Positions 37,101 through 46,163 of a stretch of 64,000 bases of DNA are shown piece after piece. How positions within the stretch are numbered: position 1 is the first letter of the stretch; each line of letters starts with the position of its first letter. The notes beneath the pieces were generated by a model. The model had not been told where the DNA came from, did not search any database, and saw only the letters and a program-made list of their open reading frames with translations. The translations under genes and the position numbers were made by a program. This DNA comes from Phanerodontia chrysosporium (taxonomy: Eukaryota > Basidiomycota > Agaricomycetes > Polyporales > Phanerochaetaceae), in contig MJGA01000003.1 of NCBI GenBank assembly GCA_001910725.1, positions 1,798,001-1,862,000 on the forward strand, in the 5' to 3' direction.

Positions 37101-37453
37101 CTCTGCTGGAGAAGCAGCGGAATCCTGGTGTAGGCTATTGGGCAGCAAGGTCCGACGGGACTGTGGATGCACGATCGCCAACGTCGTCCGTTTCAGACCT
37201 TCCCGGGAAAGTCCGCCAAGACCAAGCTCTCCTTCGACAGGGAAGTCCGACGAGGAAGTCAATTATGAGTACTTGCGCAACGTGATCCTCCAATTTTTGG
37301 AGCATAAGGAGATGAGAGTAAGTCGTCAACTGTTTCACAATTAGGTACCTCGTTGACGAACATTCGTAGCCACACCTCGTCCGTATTCTCTCCACAATCC
37401 TTCGGTTCACTCCTCAAGAGACCCGGCGTCTTATAGCGAAGGTTAGCTCGTAG
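34115..37453 (+). CDS. GRIP-domain golgin, coiled-coil Golgi tether
   Basis: Predicted trans-Golgi tether recruited by Arl1-type GTPases. Exons 34115-35309, 35361-35500, 35559-35601, 35658-36199, 36252-36851, 36904-37011, 37061-37317 and 37370-37453 give about 989 aa. Residues 1-390 are Ser/Pro/Thr-rich and acidic; about 395-900 is nearly continuous coiled coil (ERERDEGEAMF, EEKRVKAVSLLKTVRQ). The C-terminus NYEYLRNVILQFLEHKEMR with LVRILSTILRFTPQETRRLI is the GRIP domain with its conserved Tyr. In exon 7 the frame changes near 37202-37210 (CCCGGGAAA): either one base is missing or a 47-nt intron (gtccga...tttcag) removes 37151-37197. Confidence 0.88.
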
Positions 37454-38087
37454 GCTCGATTGAGCGCAAGCACCATATAACTGCAATATTTGCGGACGAT
37501 AATATTGTATGTGTATCTATGGATTATACCCGCGTATTTGGATTGCAGACCCTCTGGAACGCTTGAGTATGGAGCGCCACAATTGTGGCGAAGAGATGAC
37601 CAATGTCAGCGGGTCACGAAGCACACACATGGGTGGCCATCACTAATTAACTACTACTTACGCCGACGACGTGAGCATTGCAGCCCTCGTCCGGAAGACT
37701 AGCAAGCAAGGCATGGCATCTGAAGCGAGAGCGCATGTCGATACGAGAGTCACAGGGTTACCTCAGTCGTGCTGCGACCTGTCCAATGCGTACCCCGGCA
37801 TGATAATGAAGCATTCGGGCCGGAAAGCATTCACAGAGTGAATGTGCATCACTCGAAACTTGCAAGCAGTGGTTGGGTCTTGCGTGTAACGAAGGCGTTC
37901 ACAAGAGGATAAACATCCAAACTCGTATCTTATCGGTAACAAGAAGCTTACAACATCAGCAGCATGCATGCTTGGTATATACATATGTCAATGAGCTGAC
38001 AAGAGGAAGATGAGCAAAATTGAGAGAGCAACGCGATAGTGGGAAGTAGGAGAGGATTAGGGTATCTCGAATAGATCCCTTCACACT
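37454..38087. other. Spacer between convergent golgin and NPC2-like genes
   Basis: About 630 bp with 3' flanks of two convergent genes. AT-rich in places, no open frame of note, no repeat seen. Confidence 0.4.
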
Positions 38088-38797
38088 TCACCAGAGGCCC
38101 CTGCGCTTCCTGAAATCGATCTTGATATTGAGACAGGTCATTGGCTCGTCGTCGACGGTGTACCCCTCAATATGGACGTTGAAAGGCGCTATGATGGAGT
38201 GTTTAGCTAGGAATGAATGCCCTATACGGACTGTCTTACCCGCAGGGATCTCCTTAGGAAGGGTGACGGTGTGTTCCACGATATGCTCCCCTTTTCCACG
38301 GGGCAAGAGATATTTGCGTGGGCATTGCGGCTATATCGCGAGTTAGGCTTGCGCAAGCGATATAAGGATAAGTACGTACGCTTCCTCGCACAGGTCGAAC
38401 TCCTTTTCAAGGAGCTTGATGACACCGACCTTCACGACTACATCTGCGTATGCGCCATCCTATAGAAGACTACTCGGTATACCATACGCGCGGAGCGACA
38501 GACATGACTCACTTCAACGACCTCATGTGCCTCACCGATAACCTTGACGGTCAGATCCTCTCCGGGCTTGGGAGGATCCGGGCTAATTTCGATAGACTTG
38601 ATTTCAACCGGGTCAGACGGGTCACCTATTCTGAGGTGAGCGAGCCAGTGTGGCAGGTATTTGGATAACCACGCACCGCACGGTGCCCAGCTCCACCTAT
38701 CGCTGAGGGAGGCTTGAAGAGCCTCCTGCGTGGGGCTGGCTGCGGCGAAGCCGGCGGAGACGAGAGCAAAGAGGGCGAGGAGAGTAAGGCGTGCCAT
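38088..38797 (-). CDS. NPC2-like ML-domain lipid transfer protein (PG/PI-TP family), with one frame break
   Basis: A secreted or vacuolar sterol/phospholipid-binding protein. Exons 38797-38513, 38459-38380, 38330-38240 and 38188-38088 give 185 aa if one base is added. A signal peptide MARLTLLALFALVSAGFAAA starts it. The ML domain runs VEIKSIEISPDPPKPGEDL, a DLCEEARNAHANISCPVEKG stretch with paired Cys, HTVTLPKEIPA, FNVHIEGYTVDDEPMTCL and IKIDFRKRRG. The exon 3 phase works only if the CCCC at 38288-38291 (GGGG in coding sense) is one base longer, which also restores the family motif PVEKGEH. Yeast NPC2 is the probable orthologue. Confidence 0.88.
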
Positions 38798-39159
38798 GAA
38801 AGTCGTGAACCGTAGATTCGTGAGGTGAGGAACGTCGACGTCGATGAGGGCGGGGGAAGCAGGCGAGCCGAGCGGAGCCAACTGGGGAGCCAACCGACGT
38901 CACGTGGTCCCCGCATCTGGGGTTTCCGCCGGCGCTTTGCCAAGGGGCGCTTCTGCGGCTGTGCGCGACGACTGCGGGCTGCTGCTTCCTCTCCTTGAAG
39001 TCTTTCTTCCATCTCCTGCTCCCCTGTCACGAATGTGCGTGTGCCTCGACCAGTCGTGCACCCTGATCCACGCTTATGCTTCTACAGATCTCACTCACCT
39101 TGCCCAGTCTGCGACCGGGCCTCACTACACGAGCAGGTTCTCAATTGTAATACGACGCC
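38798..39159. other. Divergent promoter region
   Basis: About 360 bp between the NPC2-like gene (minus) and the membrane protein gene (plus). No TATA box or other site could be called. Confidence 0.3.
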
Positions 39160-40331
39160 ATGAAGCCTCGCGACTACTGCTGCTGCGCCATACCGACGGT
39201 CTACGCTGGCATTTATGCCACATTGATTGAACAGTTTACCTTGGGCGTAGTTGCCGGTACATTGTCGATTGCTACTCCCCAAAGTGAGTGTAGATTCATC
39301 GTACCTCTTGACTGGCACTGACAGGCATCTAGTCGTGGGAGCGGCTACATTCTCCGCCGCGAAGTGGATTTTTGCCATCATCTGCTATGTCGGCGCTGCC
39401 ATTCAGATCCTTGGGTTTATTTCCGTGTACAAGGTACGCTGTATCCGTTCCCGTAACCTCGTTGCAGTGACCCATCGGTGACTGCAGGAGCGCCCCATCA
39501 TGTACAGGCGGTACACAACGCTACACCTTCTGATCACGCTGGCGGCATTTTCCGTGGCCGCTGTTTGGATAGCTCTTTCTGCTGCACGCCACAAGACTGC
39601 CAAGGCCAACTGTGAAACCCGTTTCTTCACCAATACCACAGAGCCGTCTGAAGCGGATACCCTCTGCGACATATTTCCATGGGTGGATATTGGCCTCATG
39701 GGCGGCCTCTGGGTGCTACTCGCTGTAGCTCAGGTGTGTATACCGTCGTTTATTATTATGTCGCCCACGATACTAATACCAAGGGTCAGCTGTACTTCTA
39801 TATCGTTGTCTCGTCCTACGGGACGGGCCAACGACTCGACCACGAGAAATATGACTCAATGTATGATCCCACATACCCTCTGACATCGGACATACCACTA
39901 AACACGCGAGGTGACCCTTGGGACTCGCGTCCATCCGATGATATACCCTCGACATCTCGATACCAACATGGCAGGGGGGACAGCTTTGCCAGTGTGGACC
40001 ACATCAACTCCGACAAGCCGTACGATCCGTATGGCGGCCCTTCATACCCGTCAGATGCATTCGCCCAGGAGCCGGTGGCGCACACCAGCCAGGACCCCTA
40101 CAGCTCATACAATGTCGGGAGGAGCATGTCTCAATCAGAGCAGCCTCATCCTGGTGCGTGAAGCCTTTTACTGGGCTCGGGTCTCGCGAAGGACTGTCCT
40201 AGTGACTTTCCTAGTGGGTCCGTAGCTACGTTAACTATCATCACGAGACTGATTGTTTCGCAGCTGAGCACTCGTTCAGGCGGAAGTCATCTCGCTTGCA
40301 GAAACCGATGTCAGAGGATTTCAGGGTTTGA
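39160..40331 (+). CDS. Four-helix membrane protein with cytoplasmic Tyr/Pro/Ser-rich tail
   Basis: Five exons (39160-39283, 39333-39433, 39488-39733, 39784-40153, 40264-40331) encode 302 aa. No named family; the layout resembles basidiomycete tetraspan/MARVEL-like proteins. Four hydrophobic segments: VYAGIYATLIEQFTLGVVAG; WIFAIICYVGAAIQILGFIS; LHLLITLAAFSVAAVWIALS; and the segment from IGLMGGLWVLLAVAQ into LYFYIVVSSY. The N-terminus MKPRDYCCC has a possible palmitoylation cluster. A Cys-containing loop with an NTTE glycosylation site lies between helices 3 and 4. The last 120 residues are hydrophilic, rich in DPYG and SYP. Function unknown. Confidence 0.75.
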
Positions 40332-40831
40332 TAATCTTCGCTCTCATGGACAACTCTATATGCCGCCTGCTTCGATAGCTGTTCCAAGGACTCAAACGGA
40401 CATTGTCGCCCGCATTTCGTGTACAATCTCATTCAATACACACTCCAGCCTGCGTGTATCATTTCTGATTTCAAGGCAGGCACACGAACTTCTAGCAAAA
40501 AAACAACCCAATGATCTATGAGATTAGCCTCTAGCTATGTATATAGCTACAACAGCGTAGCAGTAATGCAGAAGGAAATCCTGTGTGCAACGACCAAAGC
40601 GAGCAAACAAGGCTGGATGAAAGCGGGGACCCAGTGCCTGCCAGTCGCGAGTGAATCGCTGCATGCAGGATTGCTGGCAAGAACCGCCCAGGCGGTCAGG
40701 CAACAGGGCCAATATACAATGAACGATAAACAAAGAGTCCGATATAATGATGCATATCCGGTGGATATAGGTATGATGTGAGTGACTTGACTGATCTAGC
40801 CAGCGTCCCGTCTTTCAGATCGTTGAAGTCC
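40332..40831. other. Spacer between convergent genes
   Basis: Five hundred base pairs, AT-rich near 40490-40600, likely 3' UTRs. No gene or repeat seen. Confidence 0.35.
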
Positions 40832-41986
40832 TCAGAGGTCGAAGACCCATGTCATCCCGGGGAGACGACCCATGGATTGGTCCGCAAGCTGAGAGAAGGC
40901 TGACGGAGAGAAGTCGAGCGAGAACATGTCGCAAGCTTCGCAGCGATCGGTGATGGTGATCTGCACAGATTTTCCACCCCTTGATGACTGTGTTAGGATC
41001 ACATCGGAAAGTCCAGCGGACAAAGCAACTCACAGCTGGCGGTGGCCTTCATGTTGCAGATGGGGTTGTTGTTCGGGTTGGTGCCATCGTAACCACTGCA
41101 GCATAGCCGTTAGTCTCAGGCAGAGCACGAAGAAAGCTAGCACTTACGGGAAGGTATCAAAGAGCAAGTGGGAAACAGCGACAATATAATCAGTGTCGAC
41201 GTTGTTGATACCGCAAGCACCGAGGCCAGTCTGGTACCAAGTCGCTGCAGGATGGGATGAGTAGATGTTCATGAAGGCAAGAGGGCAAAGTCACATACCG
41301 TCACCGCTGTGCGTGGAAGTCAACAAGCCACCGTCACCGCCGTCACCGCCAGAAGAAGGTGAGGGGGCGGGGGGAGACGGCGTGGGAGTGGGCGTAGGCG
41401 TAGGCGAAGGGCTCGGGATGAGCGGAGGAAGGGACGCAGAGATGACGATAATTGGCTCGGCGGATGACGAGGGCGGCGGCGGCGGAGCCTCGGACGAAGA
41501 TGGCGCCACAAAGACTGAGGACGAGGAAGGGGCGGGTGTCTCAGATGGCGACGGCGTAGGAGTAGGCGTTGGCGTAGGAGTGGGCGTGGGAGTGGGAGTG
41601 CGTGGCGTCTCAGAAGTCGACGAGACGGCCTCAGAGCTCGGGGACGACGCAGCAGCGACGTTGGCAGGAGCCGACGAGGGCAAAAGATCGACCGAGCTTG
41701 AGATGACCGCGCTTGAAGACGAGACTGCGCTAGACACAACCACGCTCGACGTGGAAACCGTGGTGCTGCTGAGCAGGCTGGAAGTCGGGTTGCCGGCCTT
41801 GCAGCGCCTCGCCTGGCGCTTTCGCGGTACGACCGAGGGCACAGCAACAACGGGGGTCTCCGGCGAGGCGTCCCTTGCAGCCACCGCGTGGCGGCGGTGG
41901 TGCACATTGCGTGCAATGTGCTGCGTTGAGATGGCAGAGGCCGACATGGCCATCGCGAGGAGGACGAACGCCTTCGGAACGTACAT
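40832..41986 (-). CDS. Secreted RlpA-like double-psi beta-barrel protein with Pro-Thr linker
   Basis: Exons 41986-41299, 41244-41148, 41095-41034 and 40987-40832 encode about 333 aa. The signal peptide is MYVPKAFVLLAMAMSASA. Residues 30-225 are a Ser/Thr/Pro mucin-like stalk with a (Pro-Thr)9-type run, a likely O-glycosylated linker. The C-terminal domain has TWYQTGLGACGI, DYIVAVSHLLFDTFPG, NPICNMKATAS, VQITITDRCEACDMFSLDFS and ends MTWVFDL, the barwin/expansin-like fold. The final exon has CCCC at 40977-40980 (GGGG in coding sense) and reads in frame only with one base fewer (FIKGGKSVQ). Such proteins act at the fungal wall; no enzyme activity is implied. Confidence 0.82.
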
Positions 41987-42386
41987 TGTTGGTGTGGTGT
42001 GGTGGATTTGTTCGAGGAGGTGGCGGGAGGGTGCCGAGGGGCGACGAAGGAACGTCTGAAAGGACAGAGCCTTTAACTGAGGGAATGAGTGACAATGAAA
42101 GAACGAGGGGCCTGGCAAGCGAAGGGAACGAGGAGAAAGTGCTGACGACGACCACCCAGACAACGTTGCGCAAATTCGCTTGCAAGCGGGTCGCGACTCT
42201 TATACCGCGCGTGCTTCCCGGCGCCCCTGAAAAATCACTCTCGGCTTCAGCAATCCAGGAACATCCCGCTTTGGGCTAATCCTTGTGCACAATCTGGTAA
42301 CCCAGCACGCTTTTGGTGCACTTTCAGGCCTAAATCGTGCTGCGGATGCCGTTTGCACGCTGCCCGCCATAACAACCGTCCGGCCT
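41987..42386. other. Spacer upstream of the RlpA-like gene
   Basis: About 400 bp. A minus-strand TATAAG near 42198-42203 lies ~215 bp before the RlpA-like ATG and may be its core promoter with a long leader. The distal part is the 3' flank of eIF3h. Confidence 0.35.
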
Positions 42387-43812
42387 TCATTTGCCACACA
42401 CCATCTTTCGCACAAAAATAGTACATCCACTATAGCCGTAAGCATACATACACCAAGCTCTACACGTTCGCCGTGCCCTCGCGGCGTACATTTTCACGAG
42501 CCCTGTGCTCGACGTCTCCTCCAACGTCTTCGAGTATGCATCAATACGACCGAGGAGCAGCATGCTCTCCAACCGACTCGGCTCCGGGGGATCTTGAACA
42601 GCCGGCTCACATCCTCCTCGGGGAGCGGTGCGAGGCCCTGGGCCACACGGGCAGCGTTGTCCTCCTTGCGCTTGGCGATGTATGCATCGGCCTTGGCCTT
42701 CTCCCGCGCAATCTGGCGCTGGTTGTAGGCGATGTTACCTTCCTCGGTCTTGTATGCGTCCATAGCCTCGATGACCTGCTCCAGATTCTTGGTGACGTTG
42801 CTTGTGCCGAGGTTCAGTACGCTGAACGATGGGGGCAATGCAACGGAGGCCTGCGCCGAAGCGGGGTTGGCGTCCGCGGGGAAAGTAGACGACGGCGCGC
42901 TCAAGGTGTCGAGGAAAGCACTCAAGAGCGGATTCGTGCGGATTTTGATCGGTATCTCCTCGAGGATGGATGAGAATGTAAGGCGATGGCTGATCAGACT
43001 ATACACACGTCAGTCAGAGCTTCTATGAGCGTGGGTTGTAGACGGATAATTACCTGTCTGTGCTGAAGTTGTTGCGCTTGTATGCATCAAGGAAGGCTTT
43101 TGTTAGCCTGAACGCGCGGAACGCAGCATTCCCCCGAGCAGTACGTGAGATGTCTGATAGAGTCTTTCATGAGCGGAAGCGGCGTCATGATCTAGCTGAG
43201 CATACCGTGGACGAGCACAATACCCCTTGACGCAATTTGTCCTGCTGTATTGCTTGCGTCTCGACAAGGGTTTGGTTGTAAAAGGAGCCAAGAGACATGG
43301 CCTGGTAGAAACCGACGATACTGTCATCCGCCTGGACCTCCTTGAGAGAACGTATCATGGAAGCCTGGTAGCGAGCTTCAGAGCGCATAAGCCAAGTACG
43401 ATGGCGGCATAGAAGTCCGTACTCACCAATGCCCTTGACCGACTTATCGTCATCGTCACTGATATGGTGTGGCAAAGCGAATGAGTTGGAAACCTCGAGG
43501 GTGCCGTCAAGGTCAAGACCGAGGAGGAGACCATGTGCGCTCGGGCCTTGAGACTCCCGGGCGTGTTTAATGATTTTGGAGACAACCTGTGCGCAGTGCC
43601 ATTTAATACCTCACATGAAGAACGGGCCTCAAGTGGCTACTGACCAGGCCGTCAAGCTGAACAGAGGTGATCGGGATGTCGGCCTCAAGGTCGATGACCT
43701 TGGCCATGGAGGCCGGGATGGCTTCATGAGTGGGGGCTGCAGGAGTGGGAGCAGAGGAGGGAGCTGGAAGCGAGGCAGCAATCGCTGCAGCCATAGACGG
43801 AGCCGCTGCCAT
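42387..43812 (-). CDS. Translation initiation factor eIF3 subunit h, with two frame breaks
   Basis: The MPN-domain subunit of eIF3. Exons 43812-43645, 43586-43427, 43375-43206, 43153-43054 and 42998-42387. After an Ala/Pro-rich start come VVSKIIKHARESQGPSAHGL, LLGLDLDGTLEVSNSFALP, ISRTARGNAAFRAFRLT and a long helix (YNQRQIAREKAKADAYIAKR), ending with SMLLLGRIDAYSKTLEET and TGLVKMYAA. One base is missing at CCCC 43223-43226 (needed for QGGIVLVHD and for the exon phase) and one at GGGGG 42586-42590 (needed for IPPEPSRLESMLLLG). A third missing base near 42491 could shorten the tail to the family's usual end. Confidence 0.88.
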
Positions 43813-43926
43813 CGTCAATGCAAGTGTGTCCGCGGTGAAGCACGCTGCAAAAAGGAGGAAATTGAGAACGGACGCGCTACAATTTCAAAGGGCGGGCATG
43901 GATGGCAAACCTTATTTGGTTAGAAT

Positions 43927-43983
43927 GTCCGGATGGCCGAGTCAGTACAGCGGCGGATGTTCGAATCCGACGCCGGCCAGCCG
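43927..43983 (+). other. tRNA-like fragment with A-box- and B-box-like motifs
   Basis: GTCCGGATGGCCGAGT resembles the 5' part of a tRNA-Ser/Leu (A box TGGCCGAGT), and GTTCGAATCC about 25 nt later matches a B box. The anticodon arm is absent, the acceptor ends do not pair and the T-stem is imperfect, so this is not a functional tRNA as read. It may be a tRNA-derived remnant or chance. Confidence 0.3.
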
Positions 43984-44050
43984 TTTTGTTTGAGTTTTTA
44001 CATATCCGCCAGGCGCCTGTCTCGGCAACGACCGAGGATGAGGTCAGGCT

Positions 44051-44056
44051 TTATAA
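44051..44056 (+). promoter_or_regulatory. TATA-like element before ZRC1
   Basis: TTATAA in a ctttataagt context 83 bp upstream of the transporter ATG. Position is suitable; no further support. Confidence 0.4.
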
Positions 44057-44138
44057 GTTGTCGCGTGGGGCTTCCGATCTCACAGACATTGAGCCCAAAC
44101 TCCAGCCACGCCCTCCACGCCTCGTTCATGCGCCAGCC

Positions 44139-45970
44139 ATGAAGCGGTCCACTAGAATCCTCATTTTACTCGTCATCGATGTTTTGTTCTTCTTCGTTGA
44201 GCTCATCGTCGGTCAGTCTTCACCTCGCTTTCCCCGCACTCCTTCAGATGTGCTCATGAACTCTTGTAGGCTATGCCGTCGGCTCGCTTGCCCTCGTCGC
44301 AGACAGTTTCCACATGCTGAAGTGAGCACGGCTATTTTTCCATGTCTTTGCGCCGCAAGGTGGCTCAACGCTGGTCCAGTGACGTCCTGAGCCTGATAGT
44401 CGCACTCTATGCGATCAAGGTATGTCGCCACCGACCTGCTGGCAGAGTAGTCCATGCTAATATCCGTTGCAGCTCACCAATCAGACACACATAGATGCAA
44501 GGTACTCGTACGGATGGCACCGAGCAGAGATTCTGGCCGCCCTGGTCAACGGCGTGTTCCTCCTTGCGCTTTGCTTCTCTATCTTCTTAGAGGCCATAGA
44601 ACGGTTCTTCTCCACCCCAGGTAAATTGTCCCTGCCGCCCGTAAACGCTTGCCTTACATGTCGTTCCAGAGATTTCGCAGCCTCGACTGGTGGTAATTGT
44701 GGGCTCGCTGGGATTGGCGTCGAACATGATAGGACTTTTCCTCTTCCATGGTGCGTCGATAACCTGCACATGACACGACGCCGTCCGACTAAATTCGGAC
44801 CACAGAGCATGGTCATGATCATAGTCATGGAAAGGGTACTCCGGTGTCTTCCATCTCTTCTACGCCCAGCATTCGCAGCCGTAGCGGAAGCGACGCTGAC
44901 CTTACGCCACGAGCGACCTCGCCGGATACGCACAAGCGTGCCAAGTCTCGCAACCGTTCCGATTCCTACTCATCGCTCTATGGTCACCCGGCAGCTACCA
45001 GGCAGTCCATGGTGCAAGCAGCCCAGGAAATCGCACAAGCGAGCTCTCCGACAATGCCAACCAGGAAGTTGTCGCAGAAGAGTCGCTCCAGGTCGAGAGC
45101 TGCGGTTCATGAACATGAAGACGGGGAAGAACACACACCGGTCAACAATGAGACCATCTTGCCCAAGGGATCCAGCGCGCCGTCTACCTCTGGTGCAGAT
45201 GAACGCACTCCGTTGCTCACGTCGAGCCCATCCTCAGAGTCTGTTCCGACTTCTCTGCATGGTGATCATTCGCACCCTGCCGTCTCGGGCCATGGGCATG
45301 GGTCGATGAACATGCGTGCTCTTCTGCTTCATGTGTTCGGTGACGCCCTCGGGAATGTGGGCGTCATTGCCACGGGTCTCGTTATCTGGCTCTCCAACTG
45401 GAGCTGGAAGTATTACTTCGACCCTATCATCAGCTTGGTCATCACCGTCATTATTTTCTCATCTGCCTTACCACTTGGTGCGTACCGCCATGGTCTCGCC
45501 GCACGTGGGAACTGACGATCGTTCACACAGTGCGGAGCACGTCTTTCATCTTACTCCAAGGGTCCCTCCGACTGTGTCACTTGACGAAGTTCGTGCCGCC
45601 ATTTTAGCGGTCGACGGCGTGCTTTCCCTCCACGAGCTTCATGTCTGGCAGCTGTCAGAAAACAAGATCGTCGCGTCGGTGCATGTGATGGCATCCCGCA
45701 ACCACGACTTCATGCCAGTGGCAGCGAAGATTAGAAAGGCATTGCATGAGCGCGGCATTCATTCGAGCACAATACAGCCTGAATACCATGCGCGCAACGC
45801 CCCTCCCGAGGAGCACCTGAAGGTACGATGGCGTCGTGTTTCGGCTGTTGCGGCGCCACGTCTGACTCACTCCGCTTCGCGCTCAGACTTCCGAAGAAAC
45901 AAACTGTCTCATCCTCTGCCCCCCGGACCAGACTTGTGTCGCCGAAAACGCTTGTTGCCGTACGTCATAG
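44139..45970 (+). CDS. ZRC1: Vacuolar zinc/cation diffusion facilitator (ZRC1/COT1 type), with one frame break
   Basis: Proton-coupled Zn2+ exporter into the vacuole. Eight exons (44139-44211, 44270-44321, 44380-44419, 44473-44620, 44670-44750, 44806-45477, 45531-45822, 45887-45970) give 480 aa with one base added. Helices: RILILLVIDVLFFFVELIVG; GSLALVADSFHMLNDVLSL, with the metal site HxxxD; ILAALVNGVFLLALCFSIFL; VVIVGSLGLASNMIGLFLFH; then a 170-residue loop with two His clusters (HGHDHSHG and HGDHSH...GHGHG); HVFGDALGNVGVIATGLVI, with the second HxxxD. A Cys-rich tail ends ENACCRTS. GGG at 45560-45562 needs a fourth G for LLQGVPPTVSLDEVR. Confidence 0.92.
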
Positions 45971-46163
45971 TCTTGCTCGCTGTGTCATACGCTTATGAGC
46001 TTCTTGCAGCGCCACCGCCGGCACCCGACGTGTAAAAAAGAGATCATTCTAGTAGTCTTTATAAGCGTTATTATGATTCCGGATACCAGACTAGTGTATA
46101 GTAACTCCGTTGTACCTCGCGAAGTAGTAGGTTTGGACGTATTGTACGACTGCTTGAGCTTAA

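Larger units (their letters stand above)
43813..44138. other. Divergent promoter region of eIF3h and ZRC1 with a tRNA-like fragment
   Basis: 326 bp. Contains a tRNA-like stretch at 43927-43983 (listed separately) and a TATA box at 44051-44056 for the transporter. Confidence 0.4.

Noticed and set aside
41299..41986. Long plus-strand open frame (41265-42059) opposite the RlpA-like gene
   Set aside because: It is Gly/Val-rich because it reads the antisense of a Pro/Thr/Ser repeat; no motifs, while the minus strand has a signal peptide and fold motifs.
43927..43983. Functional tRNA gene
   Set aside because: No anticodon arm and no paired acceptor stem, so it is reported only as a tRNA-like fragment.
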